DNA of 64,000 nt from Paenibacillus protaetiae (GCF_004135365.1 NZ_CP035492.1:2402001-2466000), one strand, 5' to 3'. Counted from the first letter of the stretch, positions 1 to 10,893 are shown. Notes: generated by a model from the sequence alone, not told the origin. A program made the numbers and translations.

Positions 1-457
1 AGACTACGGTGCTGACCTCATAATAACTTCAGGAGCAAGAAAGGTTGTCATACAAGCTAAACGTTGGAAAAAAAACGTGGGTTATGAAGCAATTCAGCAA
101 GCCTACACAAGCAAGGATGTATATGGCTGCCAAGAAGCATGGGTAATTACCAACAGCGGCTTTACAGAACAAGCTAGGGATGGCGCAAGGCGTCTTGGCG
201 TAAAGTTATGGGATAGAGGAGTTTTAATCGAGCAGATGGCAAATGTTAATGCAGCACAGACGATAAAGGTTAGCGATCTTGAACCTGTTAATGAGATAGC
301 TGCTTCGACTGTTACTTCTGACTATAGACAGGATGGTGATCTGTTTGTTTGCGCTAGATGCGGAAAGCCGGTTGCAAATAAAGTTAAAGAATACTGCTTA
401 GCGAATCCCAAACGTTTCAATGGACGAATTTACTGCTATGATCATCAACGGCACTAA
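1..457 (+). CDS. Mrr-like restriction endonuclease, 3' part (5' end outside window)
   Basis: The reading frame is open from base 2 and runs through the left window edge, so only the C-terminal about 151 codons are present. The GTG at 77 is an internal valine codon and not the start. The first residues read DYGADLII, followed 12-13 residues later by VIQAKRW. This is the D-(x)n-QxK active-site pattern of the Mrr_cat branch of the PD-(D/E)xK nuclease fold. After the nuclease domain comes a Cys/His-rich tail (CARC, YC, YCYDH) that could bind zinc. Family members cut modified or foreign DNA. The missing N-terminus would show whether there is a DNA-recognition or membrane domain. It converges on groEL and shares a terminator with it. 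Confidence 0.85.
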   Translation, partial: DYGADLIITSGARKVVIQAKRWKKNVGYEAIQQAYTSKDVYGCQEAWVITNSGFTEQARDGARRLGVKLWDRGVLIEQMANVNAAQTIKVSDLEPVNEIAASTVTSDYRQDGDLFVCARCGKPVANKVKEYCLANPKRFNGRIYCYDHQRH

Positions 458-557
458 TCCTGGTTTTCTTTTGACTTGTTATCACCAAAACCTGATTGCA
501 AGTCACGGAGTCTATGTCGAATAATTTATCTTCATCTAGATATTGAAACCGCAACAT

Positions 558-597
558 AAAAAGACTACCTCCTCGAAATTAGGAAGTAGTCTTTTCT
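558..597. terminator. Bidirectional terminator between mrr-like gene and groEL
   Basis: Stem AGACTACcTCC / GGAaGTAGTCT with flanking A- and T-runs on the two sides. It lies about 100 bases after the nuclease stop and about 85 bases after the groEL stop on the other strand, so it can serve both convergent genes. Confidence 0.75.
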
Positions 598-680
598 TGG
601 TTGCATGACCAGTGCTCAATGAACCGAGCAGGGGCGGGAAAGCAGCTTGCGCTACTTTCCCAACATAAGGCTTATCAGCC

Positions 681-2315
<1,635 letters not shown>

Positions 2316-2402
2316 TTACCTCCTCGAAAATATAGGGTTGATTAAGCATCGTCTGCTTAAAGTAATCGTGTTCGAAATAGCCCTCTATGTGTAAGGGGCG
2401 GC

Positions 2403-2684
2403 TTATCCAAAGATCGCGTGAATGTCGCTTTCCTTCATAATCAAATATTCTTTGCCGTCATATTTGATTTCTGTGCCCGCATATTTGGAGAACAAAACGC
2501 GGTCTCCTTCTTTCACTTCAAGCGCTACACGGACGCCGTCTTTTACTGCGCCGCTGCCTACTGCCACCACTTTGCCTTCTTGCGGCTTTTCTTTAGCCGT
2601 ATCCGGCAGCACGATGCCGCTTGCAGTTGTTTCTTCTTTTGCGATCGGTTCGATCAATACGCGTTCACCCAAAGGTCTGATCAT
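2403..2684 (-). CDS. groES: Co-chaperonin GroES (Hsp10)
   Basis: A 93-residue co-chaperonin that caps the GroEL cage. It starts [13 protein letters not shown], has the mobile-loop region around residues 16-35 ([14 protein letters not shown]) and the conserved ending ESDIHAIFG. The start has an AAAAGGAGG ribosome binding site. First gene of the groES-groEL operon. Confidence 0.99.
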   Translation of the reverse strand: MIRPLGERVLIEPIAKEETTASGIVLPDTAKEKPQEGKVVAVGSGAVKDGVRVALEVKEGDRVLFSKYAGTEIKYDGKEYLIMKESDIHAIFG

Positions 2685-2726
2685 TGAAAATAGCCTCCTT
2701 TTAAAAATGTAACCTTTTTGTTTTTA

Positions 2727-2753
2727 TTAGCACTCATAAGCATGTAGTGCTAA
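2727..2753 (-). promoter_or_regulatory. CIRCE operator (HrcA binding site)
   Basis: TTAGCACTC-N9-TAGTGCTAA. The left arm is a perfect CIRCE half site and the right arm differs at one base from GAGTGCTAA. It lies between the predicted transcription start and groES, the standard place for HrcA repression of groESL. hrcA itself is not in this window. Confidence 0.95.
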
Positions 2754-2764
2754 CAACCATTTTT

Positions 2765-2793
2765 ATCATACTTTTTTTTGAATCCAATTTCAA
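2765..2793 (-). promoter_or_regulatory. Sigma-A promoter of groESL
   Basis: On the minus strand: -35 TTGAAA (2788-2793), 17-base spacer, -10 TATGAT (2765-2770). The CIRCE begins about 12 bases downstream of the -10, so a bound repressor would block the start point. Confidence 0.85.
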
Positions 2794-2912
2794 GTGCCCA
2801 AGAGCGCTTTTATTACGATTTTTACATGATCTTATCAAGTTTTTGAACCTGCGGAATGCATCTCCCCATTTACTATTCACCATTCCCGGTTTCCTAATCC
2901 TTCCTTTTGCCA

Positions 2913-2953
2913 CAAAAAAAGAACCATCCGTTTCGCCGTGAAACGGATGGTTC
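2913..2953 (-). terminator. Terminator after the TetR gene
   Basis: Perfect 14-bp stem GAACCATCCGTTTC / GAAACGGATGGTTC with a 5-base loop, followed on the minus strand by seven T. Confidence 0.9.
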
Positions 2954-2980
2954 CTTGCTTTAAGCTCATTTGGTCGCAGC

Positions 2981-3589
2981 TTACTGCTGCGCAGCGTTCA
3001 TGCCAAGCCCGTTTAATATAAACTCGGTCATATTAGCGATTTTCTCTTCGATGGTTTCCTCTTCCCGCTTCAGCACCACATCCCAATAATGGTCTTCCCG
3101 TGCGAACAGCAGCACGCCCATAATGGACATAAAAGCGGAATCGAGCGAGCGGAAACGGAAACGCCCTTCTCGTTTGCCGGCTTCCAGCCATCCCCGCAGC
3201 CGAAACCACATCGGCGACATATGCTGCCGGATTTTATCGGTTCGAGGCGTTTCGAAAGAAACTTCCCGCTGAATAATTAACGAAATTTCCGGGTCGCTAT
3301 GCCGGAACGAGCTTACTTCCCGGATAAAAAGCTTTACGCCTTCAACCGCATCCATAGCAGGGTCGATCTGATTAATCAGCTCATTCGGAAAAAACTGCTC
3401 AAAGATTTGACCAAACAAATTTTCTTTGCCGCCAAAGTAATATGAAATAAGAGCGATATTGGCATTCGCTTCCTCGCAAATTTGCCTGACGGTAGTTCCA
3501 TCATATCCTTGCTTGGCAAACAGCCTTTTCGCTGTCAGCAAAATACGCAGCTTCACATCACCGTCAGAAGAAGACATTGGAGTTACCAC
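2981..3589 (-). CDS. TetR/AcrR-family transcriptional regulator
   Basis: The N-terminal helix-turn-helix is clear (LLTAKRLFAKQGYDGTTV, then ISYYFGGKENLF), followed by an unassigned ligand-binding domain. About 200 residues, normal for TetR. The longest frame starts with a GTG at 3589, but AAAGGTGG lies 8 bases before the ATG at 3577, so the 198-residue form (MSSSDGDVK) is the more likely protein. It is 40 bases downstream of the permease gene 3630-4805 and is probably co-transcribed with it. The tandem repeat at that promoter is a good candidate for its operator, which would make the pair autoregulated. The effector is unknown. Confidence 0.9.
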   Translation of the reverse strand: MVTPMSSSDGDVKLRILLTAKRLFAKQGYDGTTVRQICEEANANIALISYYFGGKENLFGQIFEQFFPNELINQIDPAMDAVEGVKLFIREVSSFRHSDPEISLIIQREVSFETPRTDKIRQHMSPMWFRLRGWLEAGKREGRFRFRSLDSAFMSIMGVLLFAREDHYWDVVLKREEETIEEKIANMTEFILNGLGMNAAQQ

Positions 3590-3629
3590 CTTTACATCTT
3601 ATTTGTTCAATGGCCGGCTGCTCGCTTTA

Positions 3630-4805
3630 CTAAGCTTGTTGTGTGCTTTCCAGCTGGGCATGCTGCGGCGCGCCTTTAGGCGCGGTTTGTTTTTTAAGCG
3701 CAATGGCAGCCACGGTAACAGCCACGGCTACCGCCATAATTACAGCTAATGCGCCGGCTTCCCCGCCAATGCTGGAACCGCCGAACAATACATTCATAAT
3801 TCCTTCTACCGCATAAGTGGCCGGGAGCAATGTGCCCAGATCGCTATAGAAACCGGATAACAGCTCGCGCGGCACAATAGCGCCAGAACTTACCAGCTGA
3901 GCCGACAAAAGCATAATGTTGAACAACATGCCCGGCATGCCAATAAGGGACAAAAACATTTGAGAGACAAACATAAATACAAGCAGGAACAGCCCTTGGA
4001 ACATCCACATTTGGAAAAACTGGCTGTGGTCGATTTGTCCTCCGAGTATTGTAACAAATGATACGCCTACAAGCGACACTACAACTGCAGAAACAATGTT
4101 CAGCACCGCTTTCACGCCAAAAATTTGCCAGCGTCCGGCTTGTGCCCGCACCATCATTGTAGATTGCTCCAGGTTCATCCCCATGATCATTGCGCCTACA
4201 AAAGATGCAAGCACCATCATCATCGGCACCATCTGATTATTCATACCTTGCACGACATTCATCGAATGGAGTTCCGATGTCACCCGCTCCGACAAAGCAT
4301 TTCCGGCAGAAGCCGCTTGATCGGTATTTTGGATCGTGCTGCTCAAAGCGGATTGGACTCCCACTGCTACCGCCTGCTTATTCACTTCGGCTGTAATTTG
4401 ATCGGCAACGCCTGTCATAATCGATTTGATCATAGCCGGATTGGATTCGTTAACCCAATATTGAATAGCTGCCTTGCCGTCTGCAGCGGAAGCCTGCTGT
4501 GTAAACCCTTCAGGCAAATAAACGATCATTTGCAGATCGCGGTTGTTCAGTTCCGACTTCGCTTGTTCCAGATCGGTCAGGCCCACCATTTTAAACGGAA
4601 GTTCCTTCACCAGCTTATCGGCAATTTGAGTGCCAAACTGCTTATCTTCATTAACGACTGCAATATGCAGCTGTTTGGCACGGTCGGTTACACCGTCGTA
4701 AGCCGTCATCCAAATAACCGAAAAAATAATTTGGAACATTAAAGCGGTTATTATGCCTACCATCGTTGTTGGCTTTGACATAAATGCCTTTACCACTTGT
4801 TTCAT
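3630..4805 (-). CDS. ABC-2-type membrane permease (YhgE/Pip-like topology)
   Basis: A 391-residue membrane protein from the ATG at 4805, which has AGGAG 11 bases upstream. A longer GTG start at 4817 is possible but less well placed. Topology: one N-terminal membrane segment (about residues 15-37), a soluble extracytoplasmic domain of about 160-170 residues, then about five membrane segments. This is the ABC2_membrane_3 layout used for drug, lipid or peptide export. No ATPase gene is next to it, so it either borrows one or works as a YhgE/Pip-like exporter. The TetR gene directly downstream suggests substrate-induced expression. The substrate cannot be read from the sequence. Confidence 0.8.
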   Translation of the reverse strand: MKQVVKAFMSKPTTMVGIITALMFQIIFSVIWMTAYDGVTDRAKQLHIAVVNEDKQFGTQIADKLVKELPFKMVGLTDLEQAKSELNNRDLQMIVYLPEGFTQQASAADGKAAIQYWVNESNPAMIKSIMTGVADQITAEVNKQAVAVGVQSALSSTIQNTDQAASAGNALSERVTSELHSMNVVQGMNNQMVPMMMVLASFVGAMIMGMNLEQSTMMVRAQAGRWQIFGVKAVLNIVSAVVVSLVGVSFVTILGGQIDHSQFFQMWMFQGLFLLVFMFVSQMFLSLIGMPGMLFNIMLLSAQLVSSGAIVPRELLSGFYSDLGTLLPATYAVEGIMNVLFGGSSIGGEAGALAVIMAVAVAVTVAAIALKKQTAPKGAPQHAQLESTQQA

Positions 4806-4827
4806 GCTTCTCACCACTCCTATTTTT

Positions 4828-4853
4828 AAACATCTATTTAAAACATCTGTTTA
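4828..4853. promoter_or_regulatory. Tandem 13-bp operator candidate of the permease/TetR unit
   Basis: Two abutting copies, AAACATCTATTTA and AAACATCTGTTTA (one difference). The second contains the palindrome AAACA-TC-TGTTT. They lie just downstream of the -10 box, over the expected transcription start, where a TetR repressor would bind. Confidence 0.55.
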
Positions 4854-4883
4854 TTATAATAACATCATTCTTTTTATTGTCAA
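4853..4883 (-). promoter_or_regulatory. Promoter of the permease/TetR unit
   Basis: Minus strand -35 TTGACA (4878-4883) and -10 TATAAT (4853-4858) with a 19-base spacer. TTATAA one base earlier gives 18. It is followed at once by the tandem 13-bp repeat. Confidence 0.65.
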
Positions 4884-4890
4884 TCAAAAA

Positions 4891-4925
4891 GAAAAAAGAC
4901 CTGTCCGGGGGTCCGGGACAAGTCC
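4891..4925 (-). terminator. Terminator of the tatAC region
   Basis: Hairpin GGACTTGTCCCGG / CCGGACAGGTC followed by six T on the minus strand, one base after the tatC stop. Confidence 0.8.
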
Positions 4926-4926
4926 T

Positions 4927-5724
4927 TTATGTCGCGTATTCATTTTCCCATTGCTGGTCTGCAGCCACTTGCTTTCGATAAATCATGCGGGACATAAATA
5001 CACTTAGCTCGTAAAGCAGAATAAGCGGGATCGCTACCAGCGAGTCGGAAATAAAATCCGGCGGTGTAACGATAACCCCTATTGCGATTAGAATGAAATA
5101 AGCAAGCCGCCGCATTTTCCGAAGCCGAAGCGGATTTAGTACCCGAATGGCGGTGAGAAACATAATCGCTAACGGAAGCTCAAACAGCAGTGCAATCGGT
5201 ATAACAATGCTGAACATAAAGGAGAAATATTGGGTAATGCCATACGTCTCCTCCAGTTGGAGCTGTGAGGACACATGCCTTGTAAAATTAAACGCAAGCG
5301 GAAATACAACCAAATAAGAAAACGACAAGCCGATCAGAAACATAATTAACGCAAAGGGAATATACTTCAATGTCGCACGCTGCTCATGCTTGCGGAGCGC
5401 AGGCTTCACAAACGCCCACAGCTGGTACGCCGCGAATGGAATCGTAGGAATAAGCCCGATTACAATCGCAAATTTCATATAGATGCCGATGCCGTCCCAT
5501 AACGAAAACGCATGCAGCGTCATCGTATTGGCCGGTTCTCGGGTCGTTAAGTAATGATAAGCAGGATCTGCTGCAAAAAGGCCGCCGATAAGCGCAAGCA
5601 GCAAAACGATCAGCACATAAACAATACGTTTGCGAAGCTCGCCAAGATGCTCCATAAGCGGCATCAAGCTATCTTGCCCGTCAGCGGAGCCGCTGCCGGC
5701 AGCTGCATTATCCTCGGACGCCAC
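4927..5724 (-). CDS. tatC: Sec-independent protein translocase TatC
   Basis: A 265-residue, six-span membrane protein that recognises twin-arginine signal peptides and assembles with TatA to export folded proteins. The hallmark MEHLGELRKRI is at about residue 24. A polar, Ser/Ala/Gly-rich extension of about 20 residues precedes it. The start is a GTG with AAAGGAG upstream. tatA lies 34 bases upstream on the same strand. The pair occupies the place of tatAY-tatCY in the B. subtilis neighbourhood (from memory), and the window also codes for a probable Tat substrate, EfeB. Confidence 0.97.
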   Translation of the reverse strand: MASEDNAAAGSGSADGQDSLMPLMEHLGELRKRIVYVLIVLLLALIGGLFAADPAYHYLTTREPANTMTLHAFSLWDGIGIYMKFAIVIGLIPTIPFAAYQLWAFVKPALRKHEQRATLKYIPFALIMFLIGLSFSYLVVFPLAFNFTRHVSSQLQLEETYGITQYFSFMFSIVIPIALLFELPLAIMFLTAIRVLNPLRLRKMRRLAYFILIAIGVIVTPPDFISDSLVAIPLILLYELSVFMSRMIYRKQVAADQQWENEYAT

Positions 5725-5758
5725 GAATGCTCACTCCTTTATACCCTTTAAGCTATTG

Positions 5759-6001
5759 TTAGTCCGGGAGCCTCTTCGTATCCGTATTGGCCGTCTCAGC
5801 CGCAGCTTCCTTGACTTCTACACGCTGCGGATTGTTCTCTTTCGGGCTTGAATCATCCATCAAGTCTTTTGCGCCCGCTTTAAATTCTCTTAATGTCCGG
5901 CCGAAAGCTCGGCCAAGCTCCGGCAGCTTGTTAGGACCAAATAATAACAGCGCAACTAGTACCAGCAGAATAAAACCCGTTGCTCCAATCCCATTAAACA
6001 T
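5759..6001 (-). CDS. tatA: Sec-independent protein translocase TatA
   Basis: An 80-residue TatA/E-type protein with a short N-terminal membrane helix (FILLVLVALLLFGPNKLPELG, hinge FGPNKLPELG) followed by the amphipathic helix RAFGRTLREFKAG and an acidic, disordered tail. It multimerises to form the Tat conduit. The ATG has AAGGAGGAACTAACG upstream. It is first of the tatA-tatC pair and lies 37 bases after the molybdopterin-domain gene on the same strand. Confidence 0.97.
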   Translation of the reverse strand: MFNGIGATGFILLVLVALLLFGPNKLPELGRAFGRTLREFKAGAKDLMDDSSPKENNPQRVEVKEAAAETANTDTKRLPD

Positions 6002-6038
6002 CGTTAGTTCCTCCTTTAGATGAGTGGACCTGTTTCAA

Positions 6039-7057
6039 TTAGGCCCGTCCTTGCAATCCGCCATATCCCATGTGAATGATTTCCTCCCGCTCGATTCTGT
6101 TGCCAGCCAGTATTTGCGGCAGCAGCACATCAAACGAGGTGTAAGGATCATGCATGACACAGCCGGGCAAACCCATAATCGGAATACCGTTCAAATAGCC
6201 TACAAGCAGCATGGAACCGGGAAGCATTGGCGTTCCGTAACTAATGATGTCAGCGCCAGCTGCCTTAATCGCTCCAGGCGTACGGTCATCGGGGTCAACG
6301 GACATCCCCCAGTCACTAGTATCATATCATAACCTTTATCAGCCAAATAGTGGATTTCATTGACAATTGTTTGTCGATCATCCGGAGCAAAACGCTGCTC
6401 GGCGATCGTTGAGCCAAACGCTTCTACTTTGCTGCGGACCGCTGGTCCGAACTTATCCTGGATACGACCGCTGAATACTTCGCTGCCGGTCGTCAGGAGC
6501 CCGATTTGCATCGGTCGAAACGGCTTCACGCGAACCGGCGCTTGTCCATGGTTGGCGTTTCGGTAAGACAGCGCCAGCTGCTCAACCGCTTCGATTTTCG
6601 TTTTGGCGACAAACAATGGAATAACGCGGGTAGCCGCAAGTGCTTTATCCGCTTGTACCACCGTATTCGAACGAACGGTCGCCAGCGCAATTTCGCCCAG
6701 CGCATTTACAGCATGCACGAAATCGGCGTCAACCTGCGCCAGCCCAAGCTCTATCGCTTTTACCGTTACCTTCCCTTCATGCGGCTCCGTAAGTTTGGTG
6801 CCTTGCCCATACAGCGCATACGCCATGCGCTGCGCAGCATCGTCTTCATGCAGGTCGCCGTCGCCCAGCTCCATCACATAAATATGTTCCTTGCCGATAT
6901 CAAGCAAGCTTGGGATATCTTCTTGTTCAATCTTATGCCCTTTTTTAAACAACCTGCCTTTAAATTCACCGGGAATAATCCGGGTCAAATCATGGGCAAG
7001 CCTGAGGCCAACCGCTTCATGTACCGGCACTTCCTTCAAAACGGTTGTTTGGCTCAT
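6039..7057 (-). pseudogene. Molybdopterin-binding (MoeA/CinA-like) protein, split by a -1 frameshift
   Basis: The upstream frame (7057 to about 6306) ends shortly after MILVTGG. The downstream frame (6305-6039) continues with the expected MSVDPDDRTPGAI and GLPGCVMHDPYTSFD, so joined they give a MoCF_biosynth (PF00994) protein of about 340 residues. The break falls in a run of five G on the minus strand (CCCCC at 6306-6310); a sixth G restores the frame. No other damage is visible, so a sequencing error is the likeliest reason. The ATG overlaps the stop of moaB (ATGA). It probably acts in molybdenum cofactor handling with moaB and moaC. The true state is unproven. Confidence 0.8.
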
Positions 7058-7551
7058 ACTGTATGATCCCCTGCCTGTCCCGTCAAAATTTCCAGCGCAT
7101 GCGGCAGCTGATCCATGACAGCCATCAAGCTTTCATGCACGCCTTTAGGACTGCCCGGCAAATTGAGAATAAGGCATCTTCCCTTCGTCCCGCAGACGCC
7201 TCTGGACAACATCGCTCTGCGCGTTTTATGCATGGCGCCGGCACGCATAGCCTCCGACAATCCCGGAACGACGCGGTCAACCACCTTCAGCGTCGCCTCC
7301 GGCGTCACATCGCGTAACGATAATCCGGTGCCGCCGGTCGTAAGCAGCAGATCCGCGCGGTAATATTCAATCATTTCAATCATGGCAGCAATAATTTCGT
7401 CCTGCTCGTCCGGCACGACCCGGTAATCTACAATTTCGCCGCCTAGTTCTTCTTCAATCAGCTCGCGTATCACTTGCGCGCTTGTATCTTCTCTTTCGCC
7501 GCGAGAAGCTTTATCGCTTGCCGTCAATATTGCTACCTTCCACTGTTGCAT
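7054..7551 (-). CDS. moaB: MogA/MoaB-family molybdenum cofactor biosynthesis protein
   Basis: 165 residues, the usual length. It shows the molybdopterin-binding fold with the signature LLTTGGTGLSLRDVTPEA (about residues 68-85) and the C-terminal NLPGSPKGV. MogA members adenylylate molybdopterin before molybdate insertion. MoaB members are close homologues, and the sequence alone does not separate the two activities. It sits between moaC and the frameshifted molybdopterin-domain gene, overlapping the latter by 4 bases, so translation is likely coupled. Confidence 0.93.
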   Translation of the reverse strand: MQQWKVAILTASDKASRGEREDTSAQVIRELIEEELGGEIVDYRVVPDEQDEIIAAMIEMIEYYRADLLLTTGGTGLSLRDVTPEATLKVVDRVVPGLSEAMRAGAMHKTRRAMLSRGVCGTKGRCLILNLPGSPKGVHESLMAVMDQLPHALEILTGQAGDHTV

Positions 7552-7578
7552 CTCCCGTTCCTCCCGTCCCCTACCTGT

Positions 7579-8061
7579 TTATAGGTTTGTTGACAAACGG
7601 TAATCGCCGCTTTTTCCACCCGTTTTGGATACAAGCTGCGTCGGGCCAATTACCATATCTTTTTGAATCGCCTTGCACATGTCATAAACGGTTAACGCAG
7701 CGGCGGAAACCGCCGTTAATGCTTCCATCTCAACACCCGTCTTGCCGGTTGTCTTTACTGTTGCGGTAATATAAAGCGCATCGCTGCCATTGTCCGAAAA
7801 CCGGACATCCACTCCCGTCAAAGGAAGCGGATGGCACATTGGAATCCAGTCCGACGTTTTTTTGGCTGCCATAATGGCCGCAACCTGCGCGACCGCAAGC
7901 ACATCCCCTTTTCCTACAGTGCCCGCTTTAATCCGGTCCAGCGTATCCGGATGCATGGTTACCGCTGTAGAGGCCGATGCCGTACGGGCGGTAACCTGCT
8001 TATCGCTTACATCAACCATTCGTGCTCTGCCCTGATCGTTAAAATGCGTAAGCTGATCCAT
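7579..8061 (-). CDS. moaC: Cyclic pyranopterin monophosphate synthase MoaC
   Basis: 160 residues from the ATG at 8061 ([21 protein letters not shown]), which aligns with the usual MoaC N-terminus and has AAGGAGG just upstream. The longer open frame to 8145 overlaps the end of the upstream gene and is not needed. MoaC makes cPMP from the MoaA product. The family motif [12 protein letters not shown] and the catalytic region [20 protein letters not shown] are present. Next gene, 27 bases on, is moaB. Confidence 0.95.
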   Translation of the reverse strand: MDQLTHFNDQGRARMVDVSDKQVTARTASASTAVTMHPDTLDRIKAGTVGKGDVLAVAQVAAIMAAKKTSDWIPMCHPLPLTGVDVRFSDNGSDALYITATVKTTGKTGVEMEALTAVSAAALTVYDMCKAIQKDMVIGPTQLVSKTGGKSGDYRLSTNL

Positions 8062-8131
8062 CCATTCCACCTCCTTCATCATCCGCAGCCTGCAGTTGTT
8101 CATTATGCCGGATCCCACTATGGCGATGCCG

Positions 8132-8746
8132 TTAGTTTCTGTCATGTTTCGCTGTAAACAGCTTTATTCCTTCTTCCGTAGCAACGCCGCCGATTCGCTT
8201 GTCATGCGCCTCCATCGGAAGTGCTTCTTGCGACAGCTGCAGCTGATAACCTAATCCTATCCAACATGTACTTCCGCGCGGAGAGCTTAAATCAGTCCGC
8301 ACGGCCAGCCTATCGTAATAACCGCCGCCGTAGCCTAATCGGCCGCCATCCCGGTCAAAAGCCAGTCCCGGTACAAAAATTACATCCGGCCACTCCCGGA
8401 CCGCCTTATTTGTATCCGGAGACGGCTCCATAATGCCGTAAGCACCGAGCTCAAGCCCGTCCCAGCCGGTCAATTCATACAGTTCCATCGAGCGGTCTTC
8501 CGGGTTGGATCTGGGAACAATCACTTGAACTTTCGTCTCCCAGCACCATTGTATTAACGGCTTGGTATCCAGCTCCGTCCGAAATGGAACATACGCCATC
8601 ACACTGGAAGCCCCAACGCTTTGCAGCCATACCGCGGCTTGCCGGCAAGCCGCTTCGGAACGCAGCGTGCGTTCATATGCAGACAAAGCATTCCGCTTCT
8701 CGGTAAACCGCTTTCGAAGCTCATTTTTTATTATCGTGTTATCCAT
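8132..8746 (-). CDS. 5-formyltetrahydrofolate cyclo-ligase
   Basis: 204 residues from the ATG at 8746 (AGGTG 6 bases upstream; GTG at 8755 is an alternative). It converts 5-formyl-THF to 5,10-methenyl-THF with ATP. The family signature [12 protein letters not shown] with preceding [10 protein letters not shown] is at about residues 125-150, and basic residues typical of the ATP site are at the N-terminus. It is divergent from the ABC-F gene and precedes moaC in the same direction. Confidence 0.93.
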   Translation of the reverse strand: MDNTIIKNELRKRFTEKRNALSAYERTLRSEAACRQAAVWLQSVGASSVMAYVPFRTELDTKPLIQWCWETKVQVIVPRSNPEDRSMELYELTGWDGLELGAYGIMEPSPDTNKAVREWPDVIFVPGLAFDRDGGRLGYGGGYYDRLAVRTDLSSPRGSTCWIGLGYQLQLSQEALPMEAHDKRIGGVATEEGIKLFTAKHDRN

Positions 8747-8922
8747 TCCGTTCACCTGTTCTGCAGATATGATTCAGCCGCCGGCAGTTGCATCTGAACA
8801 TATGCTCGTATTATTTGTAGTTTACCATTGTTATGCAACTTTCGCCAATGGCAGGACAACTTTATGGTACACTAGTCATAAGCAACCGCTTTGTTGCAAT
8901 TATGGGTTGGAGGTTCATTGTT

Positions 8923-10875
8923 ATGCTGCTGCAAGTATCCAATATTTCTAAAAGCTATGGAATTGACGTCATCCTTTCCGATATTTCCATGCAGGTGCTG
9001 GAGCGAGAACGAATTGGCATCGTAGGCATAAACGGCGCGGGTAAATCTACTCTTCTTAAAATCATAGCCGGCGAGCTGTCCGCCGATTCCGGTGCTATCC
9101 ATAAATCAAAAGAAACAAAACTAGGCTATTTGGCCCAGAACAGCGGTCTTCAATCTAACCGCACTATAATAGAAGAAATGCGTTCCGTCTTCGACCATTT
9201 GATTCAGGCCGAGCAGGAGCTGCGTGATCTTGAAGCGCAGATTGCCGATCCGGAACTGCATGCGAATGAAAAACGGTATGCAGAAGTGCTTGAGCGTTAT
9301 TCCCGCAAATCCGACTGGTTCCGCGAGCAAGGCGGATTTGAAATGAACACGCGTATTAACAGCGTGCTCCACGGCATGGGGTTTGGCCATTTTCCTGCCG
9401 ATACTTTAATTTCAAGCTTAAGCGGCGGCCAAAAAACGCGCCTCGCGCTGGCCCGCATTTTGCTGCAGGCACCCGACCTGCTGATGCTCGATGAGCCAAC
9501 CAACTATTTGGACATCGAAACGCTGACCTGGCTGGAAAGTTATTTGCGCAGCTATCCTGGCGCTATCGTCGTTGTTTCCCATGACCGCTATTTCCTGGAT
9601 GCCATTGTGCAAACGATTGTCGAAATTGAACGTCATTCCGCCAAACGCTACACCGGCAACTACAGCCGGTACATTGAGCTGAAAGCAGCCGAATATGAAT
9701 CACAGCTGAAGCAGTACGAAAAACAGCAAGATGAAATTTCGCGTATGGAACAATTCGTGCAGCGAAATCTGGTGCGTGCTTCTACAACGAAACGTGCCCA
9801 GAGCAGACGCAAAGCACTGGAGAAGATGGAACGTTTGGACCGCCCGGCCGGCGAGCTGAAGAAGGCGAGTTTTTCTTTTGAAATTGAAAAACAGACCGGC
9901 AAAGATGTTCTTGACGTTCGTTCCCTTGCTGTTGTCTTTAAAAAAGACCGGGAGCCGGATAAATTGTTATTCCAGAATGTAAGTTTCCACCTTTCGCGCG
10001 GCGAGACAATAGCGCTTATTGGCCCTAACGGCATCGGCAAGTCCACGCTGCTAAAGGTACTGGTCGGCGAACTGCAGCCGGCTGCCGGAAACTTCAGTTG
10101 GGGCTCTAATGTCAAGCTTGGTTATTACGATCAGGAACATACCGGATTAAATCCCTCTAATACAGTGCTGGAAGAGGTCTGGTCGCATTATCCACACCTG
10201 GAGGAAGTGCGGATCCGCACAGTGCTGGGCAACTTCCTGTTCAGCGGCGATGATGTGCAGAAGCGGATCTCGTCCTTAAGCGGCGGGGAAAAAGCACGCG
10301 TTTCGCTTGCGAAGCTGATGTTGAAGCAAGCGAATGTGCTTATTTTGGACGAACCGACTAACCATCTGGACTTATTCAGCAAAGAAGTGCTGGAATCCGC
10401 GCTGCTTGATTATGAAGGCACGCTTCTCTTTATTTCCCATGACCGTTATTTCCTGAACAAAATGGCGGAACGGATTGTCGAGCTTTCTTCGACAGGGACC
10501 GAGCATTTCCTAGGAAATTATGATGATATGCTGGAGAAAAAACGCGATCTGGAGGAAGCAAGGCTTGAAGCGCTGGCCAAACAAACAGCCGCTGCTTCCA
10601 AAGGGCAGTCAGCTCCGGAAGCTCCAACGGCTGTAAATTCATACGAAGCCGAGAAGCAGGCAAAACGCGAGGAACGTAACCGCCAGCGCAAAATCGAGCA
10701 GCTGGAACAGCAAATTGCAGAACTTGAACAGCAGCTGTCCGTGCTTGAGCTGCAGCTTGCCGACCCGGCTGTCTTTAACGATTATATCCGGGTATCGGAA
10801 GTCCAGGCCGAGATGGAGCAGACGAAATCAGCGCTTCAATCCGCTTACGAGCAGTGGGAGCAGCTATTAAATTAA
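8923..10875 (+). CDS. ABC-F family ATPase (YdiF-like)
   Basis: 650 residues from the ATG at 8923 (GGAGG 9 bases upstream). The longer frame from 8833 runs into the promoter region. Two ABC domains: Walker A GINGAGKST with signature LSGGQKTR in the first, and GPNGIGKST with LSGGEKAR in the second. They are joined by the charged helical linker typical of ABC-F, and a C-terminal coiled coil (about residues 570-650) follows. There are no membrane segments. ABC-F proteins act on the ribosome in translation control or antibiotic protection. The position next to moaC and close to tsaD matches B. subtilis ydiF, so a housekeeping role is more likely than drug resistance. Confidence 0.93.
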   Translation: MLLQVSNISKSYGIDVILSDISMQVLERERIGIVGINGAGKSTLLKIIAGELSADSGAIHKSKETKLGYLAQNSGLQSNRTIIEEMRSVFDHLIQAEQELRDLEAQIADPELHANEKRYAEVLERYSRKSDWFREQGGFEMNTRINSVLHGMGFGHFPADTLISSLSGGQKTRLALARILLQAPDLLMLDEPTNYLDIETLTWLESYLRSYPGAIVVVSHDRYFLDAIVQTIVEIERHSAKRYTGNYSRYIELKAAEYESQLKQYEKQQDEISRMEQFVQRNLVRASTTKRAQSRRKALEKMERLDRPAGELKKASFSFEIEKQTGKDVLDVRSLAVVFKKDREPDKLLFQNVSFHLSRGETIALIGPNGIGKSTLLKVLVGELQPAAGNFSWGSNVKLGYYDQEHTGLNPSNTVLEEVWSHYPHLEEVRIRTVLGNFLFSGDDVQKRISSLSGGEKARVSLAKLMLKQANVLILDEPTNHLDLFSKEVLESALLDYEGTLLFISHDRYFLNKMAERIVELSSTGTEHFLGNYDDMLEKKRDLEEARLEALAKQTAAASKGQSAPEAPTAVNSYEAEKQAKREERNRQRKIEQLEQQIAELEQQLSVLELQLADPAVFNDYIRVSEVQAEMEQTKSALQSAYEQWEQLLN

Positions 10876-10893
10876 CAACCAATAAGTCAAGCC

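Noticed and set aside
6039-6305. Separate 88-codon gene
   Set aside because: It continues the molybdopterin-domain protein after a one-base frameshift and has no start signal of its own.
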